In this document: piece by piece, positions 53,036 to 61,716 of the stretch
Layout: each line of letters opens with the position of its first letter
How positions within the stretch are numbered: the first letter of the stretch is position 1
Assembly (NCBI GenBank): GCA_020160755.1
Contig: JAIUPN010000002.1
Coordinates: 124,001 to 188,000, forward strand
Reading direction: 5' to 3'
DNA length: 64,000 nt
DNA from: Pseudomonadota bacterium
GTDB taxonomy: Bacteria > Pseudomonadota > Alphaproteobacteria > Sphingomonadales > Sphingomonadaceae
Made by a program: the position numbers and the translations under genes
The notes under the pieces: generated by a model
Told to the model about the DNA's origin: nothing
What the model saw: the letters and a program-made list of their open reading frames with translations, nothing else
Databases searched by the model: none

Positions 53036-55855
53036 ATGGCTACTTCCGCAATGTGCAAGATCAAGACCGGCCTTTTTGCAGGCTCGGCGGCTTTTGCCAT
53101 TCTCTGTCCGACCATGGCGTATGCGCAGGAAGAAGCGGCGAGCGTCGCCGGGCAGGAAGGCGCAGCCGATGCGACCGACGCAGGCGCCGAAGGCGATATC
53201 GTCGTCACCGGCTTTCGCCAGAGCCTGACCAGTGCGCTGAACATGAAGCGCAACGAAACCGCCTCGATCGACGCGATCAAGGCCGAGGACATCGCGGAAT
53301 TTCCCGATCTCAACCTTGCCGAGTCCCTCCAGCGCATCCCGGGCGTCGCGATCAGCCGCGTGAACGGCGAAGGCCGCAACATCTCGGTCCGCGGCCTTGG
53401 TCCCGAATATACGCGCGTGCGCATCAACGGCATGGAAGCGATCGGTACCAGCGGCGGCACCGACAATTCCGGCGGCGTCAACCGCGGCCGCGGTTTCGAC
53501 TTCAACATCTTCTCCTCCGACCTGTTCAACAGCCTCGCGGTACGCAAGACCGCGAGCGCCGACGTCGAGGAGGGCTCGCTCGGCGCGACCGTCGACCTGC
53601 AGGTCGCGCGCCCGTTCGATTTCAAGAAATCGACCGCCGTGCTGTCGGTTCAGGGCAGCTACAATGATCTCGCGCGCAAGCTGACGCCGCGCTTCTCGGG
53701 CCTCGTCACGGTTTCCAACCCCGACGAGACGTTCGGCGTGCTCGTATCGCTCGCTTATGAAGAGCGCCGCCTGCGTGAAGAAGGCGCGAACATCACCCGC
53801 TGGACCTATGGCGGCTTCAACGGCGGCTTCAGCCCGCTTTCGACGCTGCAAGGCTATACCCCGGCACAGATCAACAACAGCAGCAACCTCGACACGGCGC
53901 TGTTCCATCCGCGCATCCCGGGCCTCGTCAGCTACGATATCCGCCAGAAGCGGCTTGGCGCCGCGGTGTCGGTCCAGTTCCGTCCGTCGGACAGCACGCT
54001 GATTTCGATCGACGGCCTCTATTCGCGCCTCGACGGTACCCGCGCCGAAAGCCAGTTCCAGGCGATCAGCTTCAGTCGGTCGGGCAGCGGCAAGCCGCAG
54101 ACGATCATCCGGTCGGGGGTTGTCGACGCGAACAACAACATCATCAGCGGCACCTTCGACAATGTCGATCTGCGCACCCAGTCGCGTTACGACGTGCTGA
54201 AGACCGATTTCCACCAGCTCACCGGCAACATCGAACAGGAGTTCGGCGACAAGCTCAAGTTCACGGGCCTCGTCGGCTATTCGAAGTCGGCCTTCCGCAA
54301 CCCGGTGCAGACGACGGTGACGATCGACGCGGCGAATACCAACGGTTTCTTCTACGATTTTTCGACGCGGTTCCCGACGATCAAGCCGGGCGTCGACGTC
54401 AGCAACCCGGCGACGTTCGCCTTTACCAACGGAACCTCCGAAGTTCGCATCCGCCCGCAGACCGTCGACAATAGTTTCGCGACCGCCAAGGGCGCGCTGG
54501 CTTGGGAGGTCAGCGACATGTTCACATTGAAGGCCGGTCTCGACTGGCGCCGCTTCACCTATGACTCGACCGAACAGCGCCGGTTGCAGGGCGAAACCGT
54601 CGTGACGACGCTGACCGCGGCGCAGCTTGCGCCGCTGACCACCGTCTATTCGGGCTTCGGGCGCGGGCTGAACCTGCCCGGCAACACGATCACGAGCTGG
54701 GTCGTGCCGAACCTGCCGGCCTTCCTTGCCGCGCTCGATACCACGGGCAATCCGACCTACGCGACCGGCGGCGTCGAAAACGCCACCGCGCGCGGCTCCT
54801 TTATCACCGTCGAGGAAAAGGATCTCGGCGGATGGGGGATGGCCGAATTCAACCTCGAAAGCGCGGGCCTGCCGCTGCGCGGCGATATCGGCGTGCGCTA
54901 TGTCGATACCAGGCAGGTATCGACTGGCTATGCGAGCCAGGGGGCGACGATCAACCTTGTCGAGGCGAACCGCTCCTATGGCCGCTGGCTGCCGTCGGCG
55001 AACCTCGTGTTCGACGTCAGCGACAATCTGCTCGTCCGCCTCGCGGCGGCGAAAACGATGGCGCGCGCCGGCATTGCGTCGCTCACCCCGGGCGGCAACC
55101 TCAATGTGTCGGGCGGCAACCGCACCTTCAGCTCGGGCAATCCCGATCTGAAGCCGACCGAATCGACGAACTTCGACGCCTCGGTCGAATGGTATCCGAC
55201 GCCGGGCGCCATCTATGCCGTCTCGGGCTTCTACAAGGATATCGGGACTTTCGTGCAGTCGCTCAGCACATCGGTGCCCTTCGCCGACCTGGGACTCCCC
55301 GCGTCGCTGCTCACCGGCACGACGGCGTCGCCGACCGATATCTTCATCGTCAGCCAGCCGGTCAATTCGAGCGGCGGCAAGCTCAAGGGCTTCGAGATCA
55401 ACATCCAGCAGCCGTTCAATTTCTTCGACGGCTTCCTGTCGAACTTCGGCATCCTCGCCAACTATACCTATGTCAGCTCGAACATCGAATATCTGACCGC
55501 CGCAAATGGCAGCACATCGGTCCGGGCGCCGTTGGTGGGCCTGTCGAAGCAGGCGGCGAACGCGACGCTCTATTACGAAGATTCGAAATTCTCGATCCGT
55601 GGGTCGGCTTCCTATCGCTCGAAATATCTGACCGCGGTGCCGGGAACCGAGGGCAATGCGTGGAACGGCACGAACAGCACGCTGAACTTCGACGCGCAGC
55701 TTTCGTACAACGTCAACGACCGGCTGAAGCTCAGCCTCGAAATGATCAACCTGACCGACGAGAAGAACGACCAGTTCGTGGACGAGACGAACCGTCTGAA
55801 CGTGCTCACGCACAGCGGCCGCCAGTTCAATTTCGGCCTGCGTTACAGCCTGTAA
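53036..55855 (+). CDS. TonB-dependent receptor, probable oligosaccharide/uronate uptake
   Basis: A 939-residue receptor of the group with the N-terminal pattern ETASIDAIKAEDIAEFPDLN, LAESLQRIPGVAISRVNGEG and VRGLGPEYTRVRINGMEAI, which in sphingomonads and Caulobacter is associated with carbohydrate uptake. Signal peptide FAGSAAFAILCPTMAYAQ and a C-terminal FGLRYSL complete it. GGGAGAGGGG precedes ATG 53036. Thirteen bp after its stop the aldehyde dehydrogenase gene begins, so import and catabolism are transcribed together. Confidence 0.93.
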   Translation: MATSAMCKIKTGLFAGSAAFAILCPTMAYAQEEAASVAGQEGAADATDAGAEGDIVVTGFRQSLTSALNMKRNETASIDAIKAEDIAEFPDLNLAESLQRIPGVAISRVNGEGRNISVRGLGPEYTRVRINGMEAIGTSGGTDNSGGVNRGRGFDFNIFSSDLFNSLAVRKTASADVEEGSLGATVDLQVARPFDFKKSTAVLSVQGSYNDLARKLTPRFSGLVTVSNPDETFGVLVSLAYEERRLREEGANITRWTYGGFNGGFSPLSTLQGYTPAQINNSSNLDTALFHPRIPGLVSYDIRQKRLGAAVSVQFRPSDSTLISIDGLYSRLDGTRAESQFQAISFSRSGSGKPQTIIRSGVVDANNNIISGTFDNVDLRTQSRYDVLKTDFHQLTGNIEQEFGDKLKFTGLVGYSKSAFRNPVQTTVTIDAANTNGFFYDFSTRFPTIKPGVDVSNPATFAFTNGTSEVRIRPQTVDNSFATAKGALAWEVSDMFTLKAGLDWRRFTYDSTEQRRLQGETVVTTLTAAQLAPLTTVYSGFGRGLNLPGNTITSWVVPNLPAFLAALDTTGNPTYATGGVENATARGSFITVEEKDLGGWGMAEFNLESAGLPLRGDIGVRYVDTRQVSTGYASQGATINLVEANRSYGRWLPSANLVFDVSDNLLVRLAAAKTMARAGIASLTPGGNLNVSGGNRTFSSGNPDLKPTESTNFDASVEWYPTPGAIYAVSGFYKDIGTFVQSLSTSVPFADLGLPASLLTGTTASPTDIFIVSQPVNSSGGKLKGFEINIQQPFNFFDGFLSNFGILANYTYVSSNIEYLTAANGSTSVRAPLVGLSKQAANATLYYEDSKFSIRGSASYRSKYLTAVPGTEGNAWNGTNSTLNFDAQLSYNVNDRLKLSLEMINLTDEKNDQFVDETNRLNVLTHSGRQFNFGLRYSL

Positions 55856-55868
55856 GCGGAGAGATACG

Positions 55869-57461
55869 GTGATCGACGGCAGCATCCTGATCGGGCAGGG
55901 AGCGCGGCGGAGCGAAGCGAGCTTCCGCGCTTATGATCCGGCCACCGGCGCCGTCGTCGGCCCCGCGTTCAGCATATCGGGCGGACAGGACGTCGCCGAT
56001 GCCTGCGCGCTCGCCGCGGACGCGGCTGGGGTCTTCGGGTCGCTGGCCCCCGCCGTCCGCGCCGCCTTTCTGGAAGCGGTTGCCGATGCGATCGCCGGGA
56101 TCGGGGATATGCTGATTGAAACCGCGATGGCGGAGACGGGGCTGCCGCGCGCGCGACTCGAGGGTGAGCGCGGCCGGACGACCGGCCAGTTGCAACTGTT
56201 CGCGTCGGTCGTGCGGCAGGGCGACTGGCTCGACGCGACGCTCGACAGTGCGCTGCCCGATCGCGTGCCGCCGCGTCCGGCGCTGCGGCGCATGAATCTG
56301 CCGCTGGGTCCGGTCGCGGTCTTTGGCGCGTCCAACTTCCCGCTCGCCTTTTCGGTCGCGGGCGGTGACACGGCGTCGGCCTTTGCCGCCGGCTGTCCGG
56401 TGGTGGTCAAGGGGCACAGCGCGCATCCCGGCACGGGCGAGCTGGTCGCGCGCGCCGTCCGGAAGGCGGTCGCCGACTGCGGTCTGCCTGAGGGCGTATT
56501 CTCCTACCTTCCCGGCAAATCGCACGAACTGGGTGCGGCGCTGGTCGCCGATCCGCGGATCAAGGCGGTCGGCTTCACCGGCTCGCGCGGGGGCGGTCTC
56601 CACCTCGTCGAAATCGCGCGCAAGCGCAAAGAACCGATTCCTGTCTATGCCGAGATGAGCAGCGTGAACCCGGTAATCATCCTCCCGGGCGCACTTGCTG
56701 ATCGCGGTATTGAACTGGCCGGCGCCTTTTCTTCCTCCCTTACACTCGGCGCCGGCCAATTTTGTACCAATCCCGGAACGATCGTCGCGGTCGACGGTCC
56801 GGCGCTCGATATATTCGTCGGTGCGGCCGCCGACGCGCTCGCCGGTGTCGAGCCCGCTACGATGCTGAGTGCCGGTATCGCCGCGGCTTATGCCGAGGGC
56901 GTGGCCGCGCTCGACCGCAACCCCGCGGTCGAACGTGCATCCACCGAGCGTGGTGCCGGCCACAACCGCTGCGCGCCCGCGTTGTTCGATACGACTGCGG
57001 AGGCCTATGGCCGCGATGCATCGATCGGCGACGAGGTGTTCGGAAGCGCCGCGATCGTGGTGCGCTGCCGCGACCTCGCCGAGGTCGCGGCTGTCGCCGC
57101 GGACATGGAAGGCCAGCTGACCGCGACGATCCATATGGATCGGCGTGATATGGATGCCGCGCGGACGCTCGTGCCGCTGCTTTCCGGCAAGGTGGGCCGT
57201 CTGCTGGTCAACGGCTGGCCGACCGGGGTCGAAGTGACGCACGCGATGGTGCATGGCGGGCCGTTTCCCGCAACATCGGATAACCGTTCCACCTCGGTCG
57301 GATCGCTTGCGATCGCGCGCTTTCTGCGCCCGGTCTGCTTCCAGAACCTGCCAGACGAAATGCTGCCGCCGGCGCTTCAGGATGCCAATCCCTGGCACCT
57401 GTCGCGGCGCGTCGACGGCGAGCGGCGCGCGGTTGCCGCGAATATGCCGCCGGCCGGGTAA
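55869..57461 (+). CDS. 2,5-dioxovalerate (alpha-ketoglutaric semialdehyde) dehydrogenase
   Basis: A 530-residue NADP-type aldehyde dehydrogenase of the KGSADH group. Catalytic Cys299 lies in LGAGQFCTNPG and the general-base Glu in VYAEMSSVNPVI; FGASNFPLAFSVAGGDTAS and VGFTGSRGGG complete the nucleotide site. The AGGDTASA and GQFCTNPG forms are typical for KGSADH type III. It oxidises 2,5-dioxopentanoate, the KdgD product, to 2-oxoglutarate. The start is GTG 55869. Confidence 0.92.
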   Translation: MIDGSILIGQGARRSEASFRAYDPATGAVVGPAFSISGGQDVADACALAADAAGVFGSLAPAVRAAFLEAVADAIAGIGDMLIETAMAETGLPRARLEGERGRTTGQLQLFASVVRQGDWLDATLDSALPDRVPPRPALRRMNLPLGPVAVFGASNFPLAFSVAGGDTASAFAAGCPVVVKGHSAHPGTGELVARAVRKAVADCGLPEGVFSYLPGKSHELGAALVADPRIKAVGFTGSRGGGLHLVEIARKRKEPIPVYAEMSSVNPVIILPGALADRGIELAGAFSSSLTLGAGQFCTNPGTIVAVDGPALDIFVGAAADALAGVEPATMLSAGIAAAYAEGVAALDRNPAVERASTERGAGHNRCAPALFDTTAEAYGRDASIGDEVFGSAAIVVRCRDLAEVAAVAADMEGQLTATIHMDRRDMDAARTLVPLLSGKVGRLLVNGWPTGVEVTHAMVHGGPFPATSDNRSTSVGSLAIARFLRPVCFQNLPDEMLPPALQDANPWHLSRRVDGERRAVAANMPPAG

Positions 57462-57499
57462 CGCGACCGCGCGGTGATTTCATTTCAGGGAGAGGCACC

Positions 57500-57898
57500 A
57501 TGAGCCTTGTTTTCGCGTTGCTTCTTGCCGGCAGTGAACCGGCAAAGATGGTCGTCATCGACGAAGCCGACACGGTGCAGGAAGGCCCTGCGCCGCATGG
57601 CAAGATCGGGCAATCGACGGCATGGCGGATCAGCGACGCGGTCCCTTCGCCGCGGAGCTTCGAGTTCAGAAAGCGGAAGCTCCACGTCGGCGCAGCGATC
57701 GGGGTGCACCCGATCGACCATGACGAAATCTATTATGTGCTGTCGGGCTCCGGCGTCGTCCACTCGGATGGCGAGGAAAGGCCATTGCGGCCGGGCACGG
57801 CGGCCTGGCTGTATAAGGGAGCCAGCGTCGGGATTCGCCAGACCGGCGGCGAACCGCTTGTCCTCATCATCGCATATCCCAATCCGCCGCAAGGCTGA
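57500..57898 (+). CDS. Cupin-domain protein
   Basis: A 132-residue protein with a short hydrophobic N-terminus (MSLVFALLLAGSEPA) that may be a signal peptide, and one cupin barrel: GVHPIDHDEIYYVLSGSGVV (motif 1, with His, His and Glu ligands) and PLRPGTAAWLYKGASVGIRQ (motif 2). AGGGAGAGG precedes ATG 57500. It follows the dehydrogenase by 38 bp. Small cupins such as KdgF act in unsaturated uronate breakdown, which would suit this locus, but the similarity is only at the level of fold. Confidence 0.78.
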   Translation: MSLVFALLLAGSEPAKMVVIDEADTVQEGPAPHGKIGQSTAWRISDAVPSPRSFEFRKRKLHVGAAIGVHPIDHDEIYYVLSGSGVVHSDGEERPLRPGTAAWLYKGASVGIRQTGGEPLVLIIAYPNPPQG

Positions 57899-57927
57899 GG
57901 AGCCGGGGCATAGCGATCCGGGAAGGA

Positions 57928-57973
57928 CACATCGGTCTGCCGAAAGCCGCCAGTTCGCTACCGGCCCGATGTG
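57928..57973. terminator. Inverted repeat between cupin and zur genes
   Basis: CACATCGG (57928-57935) and CCGATGTG (57966-57973) are perfect 8-bp arms around a 30-nt loop, reaching into the last codons of the convergent zur gene. It may act as a two-way terminator; the large loop makes this uncertain. Confidence 0.3.
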
Positions 57974-58392
57974 ACGACGCAAGCTCGCGCGCAATCCGGA
58001 CATGTGCCTTCTATTTCCACGATCGCGTTCGCGGTGCGAAAGCCGGCCTCGCGGCCCAGTCGCGCAATATGATCGCCGAGTAGTTCGATACCCAGCGTTC
58101 GCGCCCGGCCACAGCAGCGGCATATAGTCACTGCGGGCGCATCGCTTTCGTCTTCGAAATAGGCGTTCAGCGTCTCGACCCGCCGGACGCGTCCTTTCAG
58201 CCGGCCAAGAATCCGATAGACCTGGTTGGGCGCGAGCGGGACGCCGAGCGACCGGCTCCTGCGCGCGATGACATACGCGCCGAGCGGCCGTGGACTCGCG
58301 CGCAGGATCGACAGGACGATTGCCTCCAGTTCGGCCGGCGTCCGCCTTGCGCCGCCGTCGGGAGGGCGGGGCTGTCCTTCGGCATCAGCCAA
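57958..58392 (-). CDS. zur: Fur-family regulator, Zur-like, with reduced metal site
   Basis: A 144-residue Fur-family protein. The winged helix is recognisable (TPAELEAIVLSILRASPRPL, VPLAPNQVYRILGRLKGRVR, RRVETLNAYF), and the structural zinc site has two CxxC pairs (CRCCG and CPDC). The histidine cluster that normally forms the sensory site (HHH or HxH before CxxCG in Zur and Fur) is absent; only a few isolated ligands remain. Its divergent neighbour is a histidine-rich ZnuD-like receptor behind a Zur-box-like palindrome, so a zinc-uptake role is likely. Confidence 0.82.
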   Translation of the reverse strand: MADAEGQPRPPDGGARRTPAELEAIVLSILRASPRPLGAYVIARRSRSLGVPLAPNQVYRILGRLKGRVRRVETLNAYFEDESDAPAVTICRCCGRARTLGIELLGDHIARLGREAGFRTANAIVEIEGTCPDCARACVVTSGR

Positions 58393-58556
58393 TGGTCCGG
58401 CGCAGCCGCCAGTTTATAGGATGGCCGCCGATCGGCGACAGGTTGCCGAGGGCCGCGATCGCCGCTGCCGCCCCTTCCGCCATATCGGTCGTTGAGGGGC
58501 GCCGCAAAGGGCGCGAGGGGAGCGCGCGCATGAAAGATAAAGCCCTGTCAGGGTTG

Positions 58557-58576
58557 TGATATGAGATAACATATCA
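58557..58576. promoter_or_regulatory. Zur-box-like palindrome upstream of the ZnuD-like receptor
   Basis: TGATATGAGATAACATATCA has perfect 7-bp arms around a 6-bp centre, AT-rich in a GC-rich region, and lies about 36 bp before the receptor start. On the other strand it reads ATGTTATCTCAT, close to the TGTTATAnTATAACA core of Zur sites. The divergent zur gene makes Zur the natural candidate. Confidence 0.65.
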
Positions 58577-58611
58577 TATAGGGCCCGCGTCCAAAGAAGA
58601 AAGGGGTTTTT

Positions 58612-60696
58612 GTGAAGTTTCGAGCTCTCCTCCTGTCCGCCGCGGTTCCGGCGGCTGTTCCGCACATCGCCTTCGCGGCCGAATCGGCTGCGCCCGCCCG
58701 GCCCGCGGCCGCGCCCCATGCGGGCTTCCTTCAGGCCGGCAGCACGGCGGACCCCGAGATCGTCGTGTCGGCGAATGTCCTCGGGCTGCGCGCCGACGAA
58801 ACCGCGACGCCGGTGATCACGCTCTCCGGCGAAGAACTGATCCATCGCCGTCAGGCGACGCTCGGCGACACGCTCGCCGGACAGCCGGGCATCCATTTCG
58901 ACAATTTCGGCGGCGGCGCGAGCCGGCCGGTCATCCGCGGGCAGACCGCGCCGCGCGTCCAGGCGCTGTCCGACGGCGCAAGCGTCCATGACGCATCGGC
59001 GATCTCGCCCGACCATGCGGTCACGACCGAACCGCTCCTGCTCCGCGGGATCGAGGTGCTGCGCGGGCCGTCGGCGCTGCTCTATGGCGGCAGCGCGATC
59101 GGCGGCGCGATCAACCTGCTCGACGAAAAGGTTCCGACATCGATCCCCGACGGCGGCATCGCGGGCACGGTCGAGGGCCGCTTCGGCACCGCCGACGACG
59201 AACGCTCGCTGGTCGGCGGGATCACGATCGGGGGGCAGGGGCTCGCGCTGCGTGTCGAGGGCGTTCACCGTTCGTCGAACGACTATCGCGTGCCGAAGGG
59301 GTTCGGCGGACGCCATGTCGATGGATCGTACAACGACACGTCGACCTTCACCGTCGGCGGCTCATGGGTCGGCAGTGGCGGCTATCTGGGCGTTGCCTAT
59401 ACGCGTCAGCGCAGCGAATATGGCCTGCCCGGGCATAATCACGATTATGAAGGCTGCCATCCGCACGGCAGCAGCCTTCACTGCGGCAGCCACGGACACG
59501 ACGATGGGGATCATGACCATGATCACGACCACGAGCATGAGGACGTGCCCTTCGTCAAATTGCGCAGCGAGCGTTTCGATATCCGCAGCGAATATGAGGA
59601 TCCGCTCCCGGGGTTCGAAAAGGTGCGCTTCCGCCTGTCGTTCACCGATTATGAGCATGACGAGATCGAGCATGACGAGGTTGCGACGACCTTCAAGAAC
59701 AAGGCGCACGAGTTGCGTTTCGAGCTGGCGCACAAGCCGATCGGCCCCTTGCGCGGAGCGTTCGGGGTCCAGCATTCGGAAAGCAGGTTCAGCGCGGTCG
59801 GCGAAGAAGCCTTCCTGCCCGAAAGCGATACGCGGAACACCGCGCTCTTCCTGATGGAAACGCTGACGGCCGGCCCGGTCCGCTTCGAACTGGCGGCGCG
59901 GCAGGAATGGCAGCGGATCGAGACGACGCGGAACCGCGAGGTCAGCCACAGGCCCTTCTCGATATCGGGCGCCGCGATATGGGATATCGGCGGTGACTAT
60001 TCGCTCGCGCTGTCGCTCGCGCGGTCGCAGCGTGCGCCGAATGTGCAGGAGCTGTATGCGCGCGGCATCCATCTTGCCACCAATACCTATGAACTCGGCA
60101 CCGCGACGCTGGGCAAGGAAACGGGCAAGTCGATCGACCTGACCTTCCGCAAGACGAAGGGAACGACGACCTTCACGATCGGCGCCTATCATCAGGACTT
60201 CGACGACTATATTTTCGCGAACACGCTCGACCGGTTCGAGGATTTCCGGCTCATCCGCTACACCGCCGCCGATGCGAGCTTCACCGGCGTCGATGGTGAG
60301 GTGCGGCATGATTTCGGTCCCGTCGGTGTGTCGCTGTTCGGCGACTATGTCCGCGCGAAGCTGAAGGGCGATCGCGGTGACCTGCCGCGCATTCCGGCCG
60401 GCCGGCTGGGCGCGCGCGCCGACGCGCGGTGGGGGCTGCTGTCGGGCGACGTCGAATTTTATCATGTTTTCGAACAGGAGCGGATCGCCGCGTTCGAGAC
60501 GCGGACGCCGGGTTACGACATGCTCAACGCAACGCTGGCCTACAAAGTGGGGCTCGGACCGAAAGCCGATGCCGAACTGTTCGTGCGCGCGACCAATTTG
60601 ACCAACGAACTCGCCTATAACCACGCATCCTTCATCAAAAATGCGTCGCCGCTGCGCGGACGCAATTTCGCCTTCGGGCTGCGGACCAGCTTCTAG
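58612..60696 (+). CDS. znuD: ZnuD-like TonB-dependent zinc receptor
   Basis: A 694-residue receptor with a signal peptide (LLLSAAVPAAVPHIAFAA), plug (GQPGIHFDNFGGGASRPVIR, VLRGPSALLYGGSAIGGAIN) and a barrel ending FAFGLRTSF. From about residue 275 an extracellular loop carries a dense His/Asp/Glu run (HNHDYEGCHPHGSSLHCGSH, then GHDDGDHDHDHDHEHED), as in ZnuD of Neisseria and Acinetobacter, where it captures zinc. GTG start at 58612 is preceded by AAAGGGG. The Zur-like box in front and zur divergent support zinc uptake under zinc shortage. Confidence 0.93.
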   Translation: MKFRALLLSAAVPAAVPHIAFAAESAAPARPAAAPHAGFLQAGSTADPEIVVSANVLGLRADETATPVITLSGEELIHRRQATLGDTLAGQPGIHFDNFGGGASRPVIRGQTAPRVQALSDGASVHDASAISPDHAVTTEPLLLRGIEVLRGPSALLYGGSAIGGAINLLDEKVPTSIPDGGIAGTVEGRFGTADDERSLVGGITIGGQGLALRVEGVHRSSNDYRVPKGFGGRHVDGSYNDTSTFTVGGSWVGSGGYLGVAYTRQRSEYGLPGHNHDYEGCHPHGSSLHCGSHGHDDGDHDHDHDHEHEDVPFVKLRSERFDIRSEYEDPLPGFEKVRFRLSFTDYEHDEIEHDEVATTFKNKAHELRFELAHKPIGPLRGAFGVQHSESRFSAVGEEAFLPESDTRNTALFLMETLTAGPVRFELAARQEWQRIETTRNREVSHRPFSISGAAIWDIGGDYSLALSLARSQRAPNVQELYARGIHLATNTYELGTATLGKETGKSIDLTFRKTKGTTTFTIGAYHQDFDDYIFANTLDRFEDFRLIRYTAADASFTGVDGEVRHDFGPVGVSLFGDYVRAKLKGDRGDLPRIPAGRLGARADARWGLLSGDVEFYHVFEQERIAAFETRTPGYDMLNATLAYKVGLGPKADAELFVRATNLTNELAYNHASFIKNASPLRGRNFAFGLRTSF

Positions 60697-60711
60697 ACCA
60701 AAGCGGGCGGC

Positions 60712-60749
60712 CGGAAGGAGGGGCACTTCGTCTCGCGTCCCTCCTTCCG
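60712..60749. terminator. Perfect 11-bp stem-loop between znuD and methyltransferase genes
   Basis: CGGAAGGAGGG (60712-60722) and CCCTCCTTCCG (60739-60749) form a perfect 11-bp stem with a 16-nt loop between the two convergent genes. A two-way terminator is likely, though no T-run follows. Confidence 0.6.
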
Positions 60750-60768
60750 CCGATCCGGCGCGCGCCGG

Positions 60769-61551
60769 TCAGGCGGGTTCGGCCGCCAGCACATAATCGA
60801 AGCCATGGCGCAGCCCGTTCGCGCTTGCGACATGCGCAAGCGCTTCGGCGCGTAGCGCTTCACCGCGCGCGGCGAGTGCGGCGGCGAGGCCGCGATCGGC
60901 GATCTTCGCGAGCCGCGGCGCACACATGTCGATCTGACTGTTGACGAACCGCTCCTTGTAGCGGTTCGCGAAGCGCTTTGCGGCGATGACGCGGTATCCC
61001 GACGCCTCGAGATGATCGACCGCCCATTGCGCGGGATATTCGCGATAGGGCTGCTCGCCGGCGAGGAGCAGGCAGGCGTCGCGGAAGCGACCGATCTCCC
61101 GGACGAGCCGCGCCTGCGCGCTGTCGGGTTCGCCGATGACATAGGGTTCCAGCCCGACGACATAGAGACGCCGTCCGACGAGCGGACGCAGCCGCGCGAA
61201 CAGCCGGTGCTGGAAATAGGGAGCAAAGCCGTCGATCGCGCCGAGCAGATAGTCGGCGAGCACCGTATCGTAACGCTCGCCCGCCAGCAGCGCGGGATCG
61301 GCCCAGTTGCCAACGACGATCCGGTCGGTCGCGCGGCGCTTTGCGGCAATCGCGTCGGCTGTTTGCGCGGCATGGCCCTCGGCGCCGCTCACCGCGGTCC
61401 AGCGTTCGGTCACGAGCGATCCGACCCAGCCGATCGAATGCGTGCCGGTCCCCGCGTCGAGCAAGCTGCCCCAGCGCCGGGCGCCGTGGATTCTCTCGAT
61501 TTCGCGGAAGAGCCTGGAATCAGGCTGGCGATCGTCGGTGTTTGATTGCAT
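60769..61551 (-). CDS. SAM-dependent methyltransferase-like protein, possibly zinc-regulated
   Basis: A 260-residue protein with a Rossmann-type SAM site (SLLDAGTGTHSIGWVGS as motif I) and a methyltransferase-like core (DTVLADYLLGAIDGFAPYF, RRLYVVGLEPY). The third Gly of motif I is replaced by Ser/Ile, so it is a divergent member. ATG at 61551 (MQSNTDD) is preferred. It is convergent with znuD, and its own start is preceded after 4 bp by an AT-rich palindrome that shares TATGATAT with the znuD box, suggesting joint control by Zur. The substrate is unknown; a zinc-ligand biosynthetic role can only be guessed. Confidence 0.75.
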   Translation of the reverse strand: MQSNTDDRQPDSRLFREIERIHGARRWGSLLDAGTGTHSIGWVGSLVTERWTAVSGAEGHAAQTADAIAAKRRATDRIVVGNWADPALLAGERYDTVLADYLLGAIDGFAPYFQHRLFARLRPLVGRRLYVVGLEPYVIGEPDSAQARLVREIGRFRDACLLLAGEQPYREYPAQWAVDHLEASGYRVIAAKRFANRYKERFVNSQIDMCAPRLAKIADRGLAAALAARGEALRAEALAHVASANGLRHGFDYVLAAEPA

Positions 61552-61555
61552 CGCT

Positions 61556-61572
61556 ATGATATAGAGTATCAT
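61556..61572. promoter_or_regulatory. AT-rich palindrome upstream of the methyltransferase gene
   Basis: ATGATATAGAGTATCAT has perfect 6-bp arms (ATGATA/TATCAT) around TAGAG. It lies just before the methyltransferase start and shares the sequence TATGATAT with the palindrome before znuD, so it may be a second Zur-type site. Confidence 0.5.
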
Positions 61573-61716
61573 CAATGCCGATTGAACCTGAAAATCATGG
61601 CGAATCACGAATCTGCCATTCTCGGCGTTCGAAGGTGGTCGGCTCCCATTTTTGCTGATGTCCTTGTGCAGACCTGCCCGATACTCTCCGCCTCAAAATG
61701 ACATGAGGAGGATGCG

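Noticed and set aside
53030..55885. Minus-strand open frame of 951 codons opposite the TonB receptor
   Set aside because: It is a GC-rich shadow of the receptor gene; the product has no recognisable domain and no signal, while the plus-strand protein is a clear receptor.
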